NCBI GenBank assembly: GCA_029948255.1
Contig: JALIZF010001813.1
Coordinates: 496,001 to 560,000, forward strand
Direction: 5' to 3'
Length of the DNA: 64,000 nucleotides
Source: Telmatactis stephensoni
Lineage: Eukaryota; Cnidaria; Anthozoa; Actiniaria; Isophelliidae
Made by a program: the position numbers and the translations under genes. Positions 44,097 through 56,900 of this stretch are shown here, in pieces. Every line of letters begins with the position of its first letter. Position 1 is the first letter of the stretch. Under the pieces are notes generated by a model that was not told the DNA's origin, did no database searches, and saw nothing but the letters and a program-made list of their open reading frames with translations.

Positions 44097-45405
44097 TAGA
44101 TAATAATTGGTGATGTAAATGATGCACTCAGAACAAAGTTCAAAAAGCAAATTCCTAATGATGCTACTAAAACTATGGGACTCTTCTCAGTAGTTAATAT
44201 TGCTGTAGGTCTAAAGTATGATTTAACAACAAATGTATCTGTTACAGACGGTATGACTAATGGTGCAGAATGTATTATAAAAAAAAAATAGACTATCGAG
44301 TACCTCAATCTAACCGACCTAGTATTATATGGGTATCATTCTCACAAAGTACTGTTGGTAACAATTGCAGGAAAGAATACAGCCACTTATACAATAAGCA
44401 TATAGATAAGTCATGGACACCAGTGTTAGAAATATCTAGACAATTTAGACTTAATAAGAGAACTCAAGCACAAGTTCTAAGAAAACAGTTTCCTTTACGT
44501 CCTGCAGCAGCTAAAACTATTCATCGTTGCCAAGGAGACACCCTAAATGAAGCAGTTGTAGATTTTCCAACATCAACAATACAACACATGCACTATGTTG
44601 GCTTAAGCAGAGTTAGAAACAGCACTAACTTGCATATTCTGAACCTGAATGAACAAAAAATAAAAGTCAGCGAATCTGTTCAAGCTGAAATGTATCGCCT
44701 TAGAACTGAAGCAGCCTTAAAACCTTCTTTGCCTAATTTATATCAAAACAATAACAAGAATGTGTTGACAGTATTATTCCACAATGTTAGATCTCTTAAT
44801 CTTCATATTCAAGATGTGCAAAATGATTACAATGTGCAAGCAGCTGATGTTAATATCTTTGCTGAGACTGCTTTATGTTCCAGAGATGAAAATGAAAGCT
44901 TCCTTATCAACAATTTTGCATTGCATAGAAATGATTTCAACTCAAGTGAAACTAGAGCTAAGTATGGCACAGCTGTTTATATCAAAAACAATATAACATG
45001 TTTGCTAGATCCTTTCAGATGTAATTACAATGAAGTAGAAATCACCCTAATGAGTGTGCATTACAATGACGAGCCATTATACATAATAGCAAAGTCAGTA
45101 ATACAAGGTTAATTGATGCTCTGAAGCATGTTCATCGTGCACACAATCTAGACAGTTCTTGTTCAAAAATATTTATTGGGGATTTTAATGTCAATATTAA
45201 AGGCACTTCAGCTGACCAGAAGGCACTGTTAAATTATTTCATAACTGAGAAGGGATATATACAGTTAATAAATGAATATACAACAGATTATAAATCAACC
45301 ATAGATCACATTTACACAAATATTCCACAGCATACTGTACTTTCAGGTGTTTTAGAATCTTATTACAGTGACCACAAGCCAATATTTATGCAAGTTATTT
45401 GCTAA
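44097..45405 (+). pseudogene. Helentron helicase C-terminus fused to AP-endonuclease
   Basis: Begins IIGDVNDALRTKFKKQIPND and VSVTDGMTNGAECIIK, then after a frameshift near 44280 the PIF1-like C-terminus: FPLRPAAAKTIHRCQGDT and HMHYVGLSRVRNSTNLHILN. The endonuclease/exonuclease/phosphatase part follows: VLFHNVRSLNLHI, then past a second shift near 45090 IFIGDFNVNI, IDHIYTNI and SDHKPIF (catalytic Asp/Asn/His). Helicase Walker A and B are absent. Confidence 0.85.
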
Positions 45406-45501
45406 TCCTAGTAATCTCAGTACTAAAAGCAGAAATCTGATTCTATTATTCTCATTTCTTAAAATGAAACTTGGGGGTGCGGTGGTTAGAAGGGCCTATT
45501 T

Positions 45502-45535
45502 GAGAAGCATGCTACATGTTGTTAGCATGCTTCTC
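45502..45535. repeat. 13-bp-stem hairpin after endonuclease
   Basis: GAGAAGCATGCTA, 8-base loop, TAGCATGCTTCTC. Helentrons have a subterminal 3' hairpin; this one is about 100 bp after the last stop and is a candidate. Confidence 0.6.
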
Positions 45536-45799
45536 CTTTATAAATTCAAATGGTAAGTATTTCTGTAATGTAATTATAATTATGCAATCAGAACATAAAT
45601 TCAAACCTATTCTTCTTTGTTTTCCCTTCTGCAGATATTTCAGTAGTTAGAGAAAAGTTACATGTATGTAAAATACAAAATAATTATCAACAGTTATGAT
45701 ATTGATCAACATTTGTCGAACTGCTCATAGTAGCAGTACTTTATTAAACCGTCCTATCACCATCAAGTTTGCAATTGTGCAGTTGTGAGCCTATGGATT

Positions 45800-46135
45800 A
45801 ATTGACACACCAATCAACTTATGGTACGTTGACAGAAACAGTGCTTTAATTTATATCCTTGCATCACCTAAAAATAGTGCACTTATCAGCATCTGGATTA
45901 TTGGAAAGACTATCAACTTATTATGGACTAGTGCCAGTAACAACGCTTCAACATACATTCTCACATCACCTGTAAATAGTGCACTTTGCACTCTTTGGAT
46001 TGTTTGAAAGACTAATCAACTTATTATGGACCTGCCAGTAACAATGCTTCTACATATATTCTCACATCACCTGAAAACAGTGCACTTAGCACTCTTTGGA
46101 TTGTTTGAAAGACTAATCAACTTATTATGGACTTG
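45800..46135. repeat. tandem repeat, about 110-bp unit, three copies
   Basis: Units share CCAGTAACAAYGCTTCWACA, TTCTCACATCACCTG and GACTAATCAACTTATTATGG. The remaining DNA to 47360 is AT-rich with no gene seen. Confidence 0.85.
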
Positions 46136-47360
46136 CGAGCACTAATTCATATCACCTGTCAGTTTATGCAAAGCATGCAGTTAATGAATTACACATTTAC
46201 CAGTGACTTCATTTTTTGTCCATTTGTACTATTACATTACCTGCTGGATGATAAGAAACATGTTGAGACAAACGTTTCTTGTATACTACAAAAGACTCAA
46301 GAACTCAAGCAATTGCTGCCAAGACAAATATACATTTATTATATAAAGATATATGGCAGAAAAGAATCCAATTCAACCAAAAACTTATGTACCATGCATT
46401 GTTTTAACTGGGAGAAACCATTTTCCAAAATACTTTGAGGAATAATCTACACACTGCTACAGGAAATGCCTCCTGAAAAGAAAGATCACAACTGACAACC
46501 AATACTTTCAATATGCTATGAATAGCTGTTCAAGAGCCATAAACAGTTGACGATTCTTTAATGAAAGAATCATTTCAATTAATTAAATAAATGTACTTTA
46601 ATGTAAACTTATTTATTACAGAGGTAATCACTCGAACACTGGTAAATATGTTATATCTCTCATTTTCTGTACTTTAACCACTAAAATATCAGCAAGTAAA
46701 CAAACAAAAATATACTACATCTGTTTTCAAATAAATGGTATTATTTAGATTTAGATCATACAGTTTGCAAAGTCAAACCTATAAGCCTTGTTCGCTAAGT
46801 TTTTGAGTAAAAACATAAGCATTTTTAACAGTCATCAAACGGACGTCACTAGCGGTTAATATTATTTCTATGAAAACAATAAGAGTATAAAAATAAAATG
46901 ATCATCTATACACCGTAAATTTTTTATACTAGTTATTGTTGAATTTCACGATCGATTCATGAAAATGATTATGTGCTTTTTGAATAAAAATACAAGGATT
47001 TGAAAGACTTCTGCTTCATAATTCTACGAGAAGAAACGGGGAAACATATTTATTTTTCTATCTTAGACACATTACGGATTTACAAGGCTATGCAGAACCA
47101 TCAAGCTAAATGAATATGGCCAATCTATTCATAAATGGCAAAATAAGTTCTTCCTTGCTCTTTTGATTTTGTCACCTCGATCGTTTGTATCAACTGTTTT
47201 GAAATATCCCCTCTACGTACGTACCTTTCGCCTGAGAAGTGATTATGTTTTCTCAGAGGTACGCTTCCATTCCAGGTTGTAAGCCAATCAAAACTACGTG
47301 TAAGTAACCAATTAGATTTTTGCTTGAACGCTATTGGTGCTTTTCGATCCTCATTGCGGC

Positions 47361-47368
47361 TATAAATA
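47361..47368 (+). promoter_or_regulatory. TATA box
   Basis: TATAAATA about 85 bp before the ATG at 47448, in a stretch ending in a pyrimidine-rich initiator-like region. Confidence 0.5.
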
Positions 47369-47447
47369 ATGATCCTAACACGTTGTCTTCCTTTGCTACT
47401 TTGTACATTACTAGGAGTTGACTAGTACTTTAATTTGTTTAAGAATT

Positions 47448-49018
47448 ATGTCCACTACACGAAGAAATCTTTTTCAGCATGATAAAACCAAGACAGGCAA
47501 AAAAAAGGAAACTTGCAAACACTCTTCGAAAGCTAGTGAAACTACATTGACAAAGGAAGATCACCGTCAAAATCCTAATACAAACACCAGTAAAACTCCA
47601 ACGGCGAAGAAAGATCACCATCAAAATCCCACTACAAGCAAACTGGAAGACTCGTCGAAGACAAGGGAAACAACAACAACGGCAAATGAAGTTCACCGTC
47701 AGAGCCCTATAAACACAGACGCCAGTGAAACTGCAACAGCAAAGGAAATTCTCCATCAAAATCCCAATACAAACAAAGACTCGACGAAGACCACTAGCAC
47801 TACAAATCCGAAATTCTTCGACAGCTCTTTCACTAACGCAACAGGACATACCGATACAAGCATTATAGCGTATGTCCACAATGTTTCTCCTGTAAAACGA
47901 AACATCAGGAACACTCTAGATTATACGTCTCTGACTTTACAGACTGACAAAGATACCGCACATCCAGCACTTTGTTACTGTAAGCTGAAGAGAAAGATCT
48001 TAGATGTCTGTAGACTCTATGATTATAATTCCTTTGATCTATTGATTTATTTATTATTATTCTTTTTTTAGGGTGGTACCTCGCATGGGACATTAGTCCC
48101 GTTCGTACTCACCCCTTTGGGTTATACTCAATGAATCTAATTAAAAAGAAAAAAAAAAAAAAAGAAAAAGAAACTGCCCGTTGTCCCATAAAGACACGTT
48201 ACACAAAGTCCAGGGACAAAGCCAAAATAGTCATAAATGACAAAACAATTATTTCTACGCCAAGCCATCTCGATTACTCCTTCCAATACAACGAAGATAT
48301 CATTCCACCCGCTACAACTTTGGCAGAGATCTCGAAAGATGACTATTCTGTGGAAGATAATATTACAGTTTCTGCAAAAGTTATAAGAATTAATTCCACA
48401 AAAACTCTCACCAATAATCGGAAAGTTGCTCAAGTTCTTATTCAAGATCAAACGGGCATGATTAACCTAGACTTGTGGAATGAACAGATATATCAAATTC
48501 AAGAAGGATCTGCTTATACATTTACAGCCCTTAGCACTAGCCATTGGAACAATACAAAGAAATTAACAGGATCATACAATACGGCTATCAAAGAAAATCA
48601 TGACGCTGCATTATGTTCTCTACAAGCCAGTGAAGCTGATTTTTCTGACCTCGAAACGGAGCACGTAATGAATGTGCTAAACATCCACACAATCGAAGAA
48701 ATAGACAGGTACAAAACATGTTGCAACTGCAACAGGCGTATATTTCAAATGACCTCTACCGTTGTCAAGTGTGATCATTGTGGTCACCTAATGAGAGCAT
48801 CGAGTTGTTCTACAAAGCTTTTTGCCAAACTTGTTTTTCTGCTTGACAACCAAAAGAAATCACTAACTGTCTTTGATGAGTGTTTGGAGACTGTTCTTGG
48901 ACAGTTTGACCATGAAACGATTGAAATTTCAGCTTTGATCGAAAAACTCCTATATTTGCAGAACTTGCAGATCACATACAATGATAGAAATATAATAACC
49001 GAAATACAGTTATACTAA
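47448..49018 (+). CDS. RPA-like single-stranded-DNA-binding protein, probably two exons
   Basis: The first part (47448-about 47990) is Thr/Lys/Asn-rich with four degenerate repeats of about 30 residues around (D/E)HxQNPxT. The second part (48131-49018, open from 48071 after the acceptor tcttttttag) carries an OB fold: ISKDDYSVEDNITVSAKVIR, VAQVLIQDQTGMINLDLWN and QEGSAYTFTALSTSHWNN. A zinc ribbon follows (CCNCNRRIFQ...VKCDHCG) and a helical C-terminus, the layout of RPA1 DBD-C. Such proteins coat single strands during replication and several Helitrons encode one. It is on the same strand 2 kb downstream of the Helentron endonuclease. The exact splice between the two parts was not resolved (phases do not match simply). 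Confidence 0.7.
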
Positions 49019-49490
49019 TCTGCAGCCATAAGGACTTCACACGTTTTCATGTTGATCATTGTACTTTTAGATACAGTGAGTATAATATTGCCAATGATTT
49101 GTAGTTTTTTCCCATGTCATGCAATGTAGGTGACATTCTGTTTATCCTACCTTAAATGCAGCTTAGTGTAGTTCCTTAGTACTAGTACTAAGTTCTTTTC
49201 TTTCCATGTTGTACTAACTACAACATGCAATTTGTGACTAAGTTGAAAAATTATCGTTTTATCATCTAGTTAACTGATGCTATAGTTAATACATGTAATT
49301 GCATAATATTGCTTAGAGTAACTTCCCATCGTCTCTTTAAGGATACTCACTCTAAATTTAGTAATACACTCAAAACTTATATTTCTGTTCATTATCAAAT
49401 ATACTGAACTAAACACTCATTTCCTTTCACAGACGATGAAAAACCACTCTATTAAATTCCAAATGTTGAGTTTACTTAATAGTATATACA

Positions 49491-49650
49491 CCTAGTTGCA
49501 AGAAGGTTGTCATAAGAGAGCTGTGGTGATTTAGTTGTTTAGTGATTCAGTAATTTAGGGAGAAAGGAATAAATTAAAACACAATAGAAAGGCTTCACAG
49601 CTTCATTCACTAAAGCTCTTTCTTCTCATGACAACCTTCTTGCAACTAGG
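49491..49650. mobile_element. 160-bp MITE
   Basis: Left end CCTAGTTGCAAGAAGGTTGT, right end its mirror ACAACCTTCTTGCAACTAGG; TIRs of about 27 bp with one mismatch. Confidence 0.85.
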
Positions 49651-50251
49651 TCTACAACGTTCCTTAGTTTTTATTGTAGTTTTCATTATTCTGCAGCTTG
49701 TTACTTCATGTTAGTGTTGACTTGTAAGAATTTATCAGTTCACATTAAAGATATTTTAAAAATATTCTTACATTTGTATTTTCTAAGCAGGTACAAATTC
49801 GTAATCCCCAAATCAATCACAGTCATTTGACATAAGGATGTCACTAAAACCAGGAATGGGGAATGAGAATGGGATGAGCAGTTTGTTTGAGACTGCTCAG
49901 CAGTAATACTTATAAAAACGATCATTGCGGCTATATTGAAATGAATGACTGGATTTAGCTGTTTGTAAATAGTGAAAAGGCAAGATTATATTAAGTAAAA
50001 AGTAAGGGTTCTAGCCCCATTCTGATCAACGTGTCTTTAATGAAGAAATGCCATTCATTTTCAATGCATACAAAGAAGAAATTTTTCAAATGTTACTTTT
50101 GACTTCACCACCTATCATATGTGCAATGCAAATGGTTCTCAATCCACGAGTTATTTCGCCATTGGCGGATTGATCTTTATTTTATATAGCGTTATTTTTT
50201 TAGGGACGTATGGGAGAGTACATTTTGAATGTAAATACGTACCCTCTTTAA

Positions 50252-50284
50252 ATAAAGTGTATTGTATTGTATTGTATTGTATTG
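50252..50284. repeat. TTGTA microsatellite
   Basis: Five to six perfect units of GTATT/TTGTA. Confidence 0.9.
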
Positions 50285-50295
50285 TGACAACTTAC

Positions 50296-50432
50296 TAGCC
50301 TCCTCCGCAGGCAACACTGTTTGCGGGCTTCCTGTTTAGGTGAAATGCGAGAAGGGTCTCCACGTGGTTAAAATTACCGCTACAAAGGAAGCCCAAGGAG
50401 GAATAATAAGAAGTTGCCTGCGGAGGAGGCTA
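50296..50432. mobile_element. Mutator-type MITE, 9-bp TSD acaacttac
   Basis: TIR TAGCCTCCTCCGCAGGCAAC and its exact mirror; perfect 9-bp repeats acaacttac at 50287-50295 and 50433-50441. A 9-bp TSD is the hallmark of Mutator-like elements, whose transposase remnants lie at 21.4-24.0 and 58.6-63.6 kb. Confidence 0.9.
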
Positions 50433-50969
50433 ACAACTTACATAGAGGTCATTTGCTCGCTCTAACCACAAGGTTTAGTTATATTCACTTTATATTGTAC
50501 TAGCTAGTTATACACGTAGCGCTTCTCACAAAGTTCATTATGGCTAATTCAAAAAAAAAAATGGTTCATCGATGTCAAGAACGAGCATACATACGTGTAT
50601 TTTTCGTGGAATAAAGAAGAAGCTACAAATAGTGAAGGACAGAAGTTAGGCAAGATACTACAGTGCCAAGCTTCAAGTTCTTATAAATCAAAAGTTAAGA
50701 TAAGGATTTGAATTCATTGTTTCAAAGTACCTTGAAAACTTCGGTTATCTCTCAGTATTGTAATATTGGATCTGTTTTGATCATAGTTCAACTTTGAAAA
50801 TGGACACAAAACGTTGGACATAAGGTTGTGCGAACCATCGACTTATACAAAAGGTTTATTTCCCCTAAAAGATGGGGACGAGTTTGTGACAAAGGCGTCT
50901 TCCTTACTGGGAATAAGAATGATAGATACAAGTCCGCCAAAAGAGACAAGTGAGCCTCAAGCAAAATGA

Positions 50970-53900
50970 CTGCGCCGTCAAGGAGCTCAAGCTGAACAAC
51001 CGGCTGAAACTGCATGTGAACCAACCATTCTCTGGCAGTCAGACCTCAGCAATATCTCGGGCCCAACGTCACTGATAACTCATGATCATTCTGATCTGGC
51101 AGACCTTACAGCTAGTGCCGCAGTGGAGGCAGACCAATTTTCGACATATCTCGAATTTGCCATTAAAGGAGATGGTAACTACCATTATTATTGCTAATAC
51201 ATTTGTACACTAAGATCAATGCATTCTTATTTCCTTATTTGCTTATTGCAAATTTGTTTATTAACTTTTCAAAAGAGTTTTTAATTTGCTTCAGTTTTAG
51301 CAAAATCTTTTCAATGTGACCAATTGAAAGCTCCCACTGTCAGAAGACGGTTATTGTTTAGTAAGGTCAAGCCAGGTCTTGAAATTATTAGTATATGTAA
51401 ATAGCCGGCAGTCGACCTTTTTCCTACCCTTTGAGCAAAGGAAGTTTTTGTAACTCTGCGTTTAGAAATCAACGAGCGTTGAACGATTTTAAGCACTTAG
51501 GCGCTTCTGTGGATCTGATGTACAGTATGGTTTGATTTCAACTGACGAAATCGCTTGATATTTCTTAATCAGTATCTAGAGCACTTTGAATTGCTAAATA
51601 CTCGTAGATTTCTTGAGTTCTTGACAAAAGCTGTTGCCAGTAAATATGGAATTTGAGGACATCGAAAGGCCATATATTTATATTTGTCTAGTCAGTATAA
51701 ATATAAAAAGATAAACTGTTTTTTTCCTCTTGTTCTTGTAGTGGCGACGAAAGTGTTGACCAGTTCACTGAGAGCTCCGAGGCCTGAATACGAATTACGG
51801 GCCATCGACAAAGTATTTGTTAAGGAGCTGAAAGAACAAATGCTCAGTAACCCAGTTCCTGGCCAAAAGGCATTGATTGTTGTAATTAAGGGTCTCCACA
51901 ACAAAGAAGACTTTAAAGAGCAAAATCTGGACTCGTATGAGCTTCAAGTAATTGGAGGCAACCACCGTCGTGTAGCCCTGACAGAGCTCACCCATGAACA
52001 TAGTAATTTAAACCGGTTCAAATCCGTGGATGCTATTTTATTCAGAGGTAAGAAATTTCTATTGATTAATTGTTAGATAATGATCAGTTAAATGGATGGA
52101 TGGATGAATGAATAAGCAAATTAATTAATGAGCGAATGAATGATAAAACATTAAGTATTGCTTTGTGTATCTCGTTGAAGAAATGCCTACCAACACAGCC
52201 ATCAAACTTGCCCAGGGTCACAACATAATGGACCAGTTCAGCCACAAACGCATCTCAAGACAAAGTATGTTATTTCTTGTTGCATTGCGCACCGTTACTC
52301 AGTCTCTTCCCCTCCCCCTTATAGGGCTGCTACGCAGGATATCGTTAAATGACGTTAATGAATTAATTGTTTTTTAATACTGGGTGCGTTTCAGCCTGGC
52401 TGTTTTTACCAGCCTAACATTCCTTAACTGAGGTTTTTTTGTTTAAGCGTTAAACTATAAAACATATAAAACTCTTTGGTGACATCATCATCTACTTTAT
52501 ATAGCCTGTGGTGGAGGGGCGGGAAATGGCTGTACACAGGCTAATCTGCTTATTACCACTGAACGGTCATTTCAGATTGAGGTGACCAGTAAGAGACAAG
52601 TTTTTACAATCTTAAACAAGACATTATGTCCCATTCAGTTCAAAACACGAAGAACGGCTCTCTAAAATTTCCAATGTTTTCTTTCGAAAGTATGAAGAAA
52701 GGTCTGGAAACAAGCAAATAAGCCAGCTGACAGATATTTGTCAACTAGCATGCCCCGAATAGTTGCTCCACAGGAGCTTTGTACGGTCAATCGCTTAGCT
52801 TTAATGTGATTTCCTGTGTCTCAGCAAATATTGTTGACATATATAAATTATATATTTGTGGTGTTTCCTCTATACTCCCGGAGTTTCTAATAAGCCAAAC
52901 TAGTTTTAGTAAAATGTCCCAGTGAAAACGCACCAAAGATTATATTCAATCAAAAATAAACCTCAGTTATCAGAATACCGTGGCCCGAGCAAACATTTTT
53001 TCTTCCTGCCTTTATTGAAGAGAATTAAAACGGCTTCGAAGAAGTCTAATTTTTATGTTTATTGTTCACAGGTCAAGCTCTGTAGAAAATTACTTGAGAC
53101 ATCGTTTGTCTCAAAGGGGGTTGCATGGAAGGCTTACTGCATCGAGCTCTTCAAGTTATCTAAGGTAAATGCGGACAGCTATTTTTCCAGCAAGTAAGAA
53201 GTCCGGCAAGGGAAATAACTAGAGTATCACTAGACGACAAGCTAGCTTTGCCTCATTTGGTTGTATGTACGTATGAACTGTTGATTAGGCGGAACGATCA
53301 GTAAAATCATTGCTTGTCATAATAATCCTAGCTAGATATCATGCTGTGGTGGATACATTTTTGGGCTTGTCAATGCAGGGTGCATATTTGATTTTAAGTT
53401 TGCGCTTCTCAGCTTAAACTCAAACTAGGACTTTGAATTTTTGCTGTGGCTATTTGACCGGCAGCCGGTCAATGACCTCGAAAGACTATTTGGCCAGCAG
53501 TTTTCAATTTTTTCAATATTTTGCCTGAAAAAACGTTTGTACACCATCGAAAGCATTCCATCTTTACTTAGGCAGGTTTTAAAGCAGTTTTTTAGTAATT
53601 GAGCATTCCCAAATATAGGTAGAATGCTTTGAATATCCTTCGAGTCTTCTTTTTGTAAATATTGCTTGACAAAAAATTCAAAACTGCCGGTCAACTACAT
53701 CAAAATGCTATTTGACCGGCAGTTTTACAATTTTGCGAAAATCTCCAAAAAATATGAGTCGAAGGATATTCAAAGTATTTTAAGTACAATACTAAAGAAA
53801 GTGCTTCAAAATCGAACTAGCCCTAACAGTCTTGTCTCGGCACAGAATTTTTTTTATTTTTTATTTATTTTTATTTATTAGACTTTGCCCCCCTAGGGGC

Positions 53901-56900
53901 GGGTAACCCACAACGGTTTACCAATTACTGTGGGACCCCATAAACATGAAACAAACAAACAATTACATGACTGTACAAATTATGATATGATATGATAGAC
54001 AGTTATTTTTCAAAAGCAGCATCGTATAGTTTCACTTAAAGTTCTGCACGTGTTACATTTTGGGCAGATAGACTTCCATGTGCGCGGATTATCAACATCA
54101 TAGTTACTCGTGAGAGACGTTTTGTAGTAACCATACAGTATTTTCTTGAAGTTATGTAAGGTGATGTTGGGATCCTTTAATTCTTGTGGAAGAATGTTCC
54201 AGATTCTGCTAGTTCTTATAAAAAACGAACGTTGGTAAGTCACTGTTCGGGATTTCCTTATTTGGTAACACATGTTATCTCTGTAGATTGATCTGGTTAC
54301 TCTTGCTTGTACTTTAACTGGCGGTAGGACCTCATCAGACAGCTTGACTAGTCCATTTATAGCCTTGAAGAAAAAGACCAAATCCAAGAACTCATGCCAA
54401 TATGTAAGTGGTAGTAGATCGGCGTCTAGAAGTCTCTCCTTATAACTTTTAGAGCAGATGAAAGGAAGATTTAGTATAAATTTCGTTCGGTTCTCTGCAT
54501 TAGGTCGATTGATTGAGGGCACCAGAGCTGGGTAGCGTAGCCTAAGGCAGGACGCACGATGGTAAGGTAGATGGTTCGACGTACACTATAACTCTTTATT
54601 TCTCTCGCACAACGTCGCGCGTAGCCAAGTAGCCTATTGGCCTTGGTGCATCGGTCTAATGTGTGCTTAGCCCACGTGAGGTTGTTAGAGATCCAGACAC
54701 CAAGATATCTTTCGCTGGACGTGGTCTCGAGAGCTTTACCATTCAAATTGTAAGTTGATTGTGAATACAACGACCTCACAACAACTAAGATGAAATTTTT
54801 CGAAGTGCCTTTTGGCCCCTCGTTCTAATCTGTGCCGGAGCTAGTCAAATAGAGTTAACTAAACATTATCACTGTAGTTGTAATCGCTTACCAATGCTAA
54901 GTAAAGATGGAATGCTTTCGATGGTGTACAAACGTTTTTTCAGGCAAAATATTGAGGAAAAAAACTGCTGGTCAAATAGTCTTTCGAGGTCATTGACCGG
55001 CTGCTGGTCAAATAGCCACAGTGTTGAATTTTATGATTTATCATAACTTATGGTTTGCCTTGGGGTTTCGAAACAGTCTGAATTTTTTTTACGAAAAACC
55101 CTTCTATCTTTTTTTGATGGATTTCAAACTTTGCTAATTCTTTGAACTTGGCACAGAGTACGAAACATGAGGCACTTTCTACGCTTGACGACTGCGAGTG
55201 TTTGGTACTCTGTGCCCAGGTTGAAGAATTGGCTCAGTTTCAAACCCGTCGAGCTCACGACAAGTGCTTGACATTTCTAAACAAATATACAATGGTTCGA
55301 TGCTTTGAATCTTAATTAATTGATTTATTGATTTTTGTAAAAAGAAATCAGACTGCCGGGTGACAGTGTCATGTGATTTGCTTTTTAGGACAAGATGGAC
55401 TACATTTTTTTTCTAGCAAGTCTGCCGAAGATTGCCTATGATATTCTTCTAGTAATCATCGAAAAGTATGAGGCATACTCATTGAAAGATCAGAAGGAAA
55501 GTGCAGCAGAATCTGCGAAAGTGATGCAGAATAAATCCAAACCCGATTTAATTGCCTCAAGATTCAAACCCCTGAGGGGGTTGAAAGACGAAGACCTCAC
55601 GGAGGTACTTCATTTAGTGGCCGACGAAGAAATGAATTTTAAAGAAGTGGGTTGCTTTGTAACGAGAATAAGAATTTTTATGCGGCCAAAGAAAATTTCT
55701 TAAAGATCAGTGGTTTACCCAGCTGGGACGAAGCTGTGCAAAGGTAAATGAAACTACAGATAATCAACTACTGAGCATGGAAGAAACATAATCAATTAAC
55801 GATAGAAGTGCACGTGTCATTTAACATGTTTAAGAAAACTTTGTCGCTGCTTGGTCTCAAGCCTACGCGACTCGACCAAAACAACTATAAAATGCATATC
55901 AAATTAGTCATACCAAGGACCTGAGCCCCTGAACCATCCCCAGCGAAGGTATGCACTATAAACTCGAGACATGACTAATAATAGATGCATTTTATAGTCG
56001 CCTCAATGATTTATACCCATCATCCCTTTTGGTCGAGTCGCAAAGCGGTAACAAAGTTTTTATCTGAAGTGGCTGTATACGAGAGCCCAACAGCGATTAT
56101 CGGCTGGGTTTGTGAGAAAGATTATGAAACTCGTTAACAATATTCATGCTAGCCTGCGTAGGTGGACTGGAGGGCCCTTACACAAGCCACATTTGTGCAA
56201 TAACACAATATTATGAGCATAAAGGAAAAAAAAATGTACAATAAAAACTGGAGACAAGAATAGCTCAAACAAACAAAAACAAAACAAAGCAAATATTAAA
56301 AATTAAAAATAAGTGCTTTTGATCTCACGTACATATCCTGTTTTTCGTTGTTAGATTTCCAGAATATACTGCGAAGGAGTCTCTTCTCCGCTTTAACTTC
56401 AAAAAAGGCAAATGTGGCGAGGACTTTACTCACTTTGTCAAAACAATCTTGATGGAGGAAGAAACAAATAGTCACGGTAAGTTTAAATACAAAGCAAGGA
56501 TCAGAAAACAAGTAAAAATGAAGAATATAAGAAGCCAAAACGGGAATAGCTATTTTCTTCTTGCATTATTTTGTTTCACAATATAGTCCTGCAGCATAAA
56601 TATTCTCAGGTATCGTCAGTGCAATGTCATGAACTCAACCTGGGCTTAGATATTTCATAGCATATTTTACCGCCTCAAATTTGTTGAGCTGAATTTTCTT
56701 TCATCAAATATGCAAATGAATGAATAACTTGGAGAAGGTAGCTTTGGTTTTATTTTCTTTCGAAATGAAATGGCATGCATATCTGCTGACGACCGAGCTG
56801 AGTAATGTCAAAGTTCGTGGCCGACAACGTGAACTAGCCTATATACATCTAAGCAATAAAACTAATTTGTCTTAAATGTTCCTTTTATCCAGGAACACAT

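Larger units (their letters stand above)
37275..45405 (+). mobile_element. Helentron-type Helitron, internally deleted, carrying a DIRS insertion
   Basis: Colinear plus-strand pieces: an N-terminal frame (37275-38240), a 2A-like site and OTU protease (38222-39412), then a DIRS-like element, then a Helitron cysteine-rich region (43826-44089), the helicase C-terminus and an AP-endonuclease (44097-45405). OTU plus endonuclease is the Helentron variant. The Rep nuclease and helicase Walker A region are missing between 44089 and 44097, so the copy cannot move by itself. Outer termini were not resolved. Confidence 0.8.
49019..50969. other. intergenic, MITEs only
   Basis: No supported gene. Two MITEs (49491-49650, 50296-50432) and a TTGTA microsatellite (50252-50284). 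Confidence 0.6.

Noticed and set aside
47439..47879. 146-aa Cys-rich minus-strand frame
   Set aside because: Shadow of the Thr/Lys-rich repeats of the RPA-like gene; periodicity comes from the sense strand.
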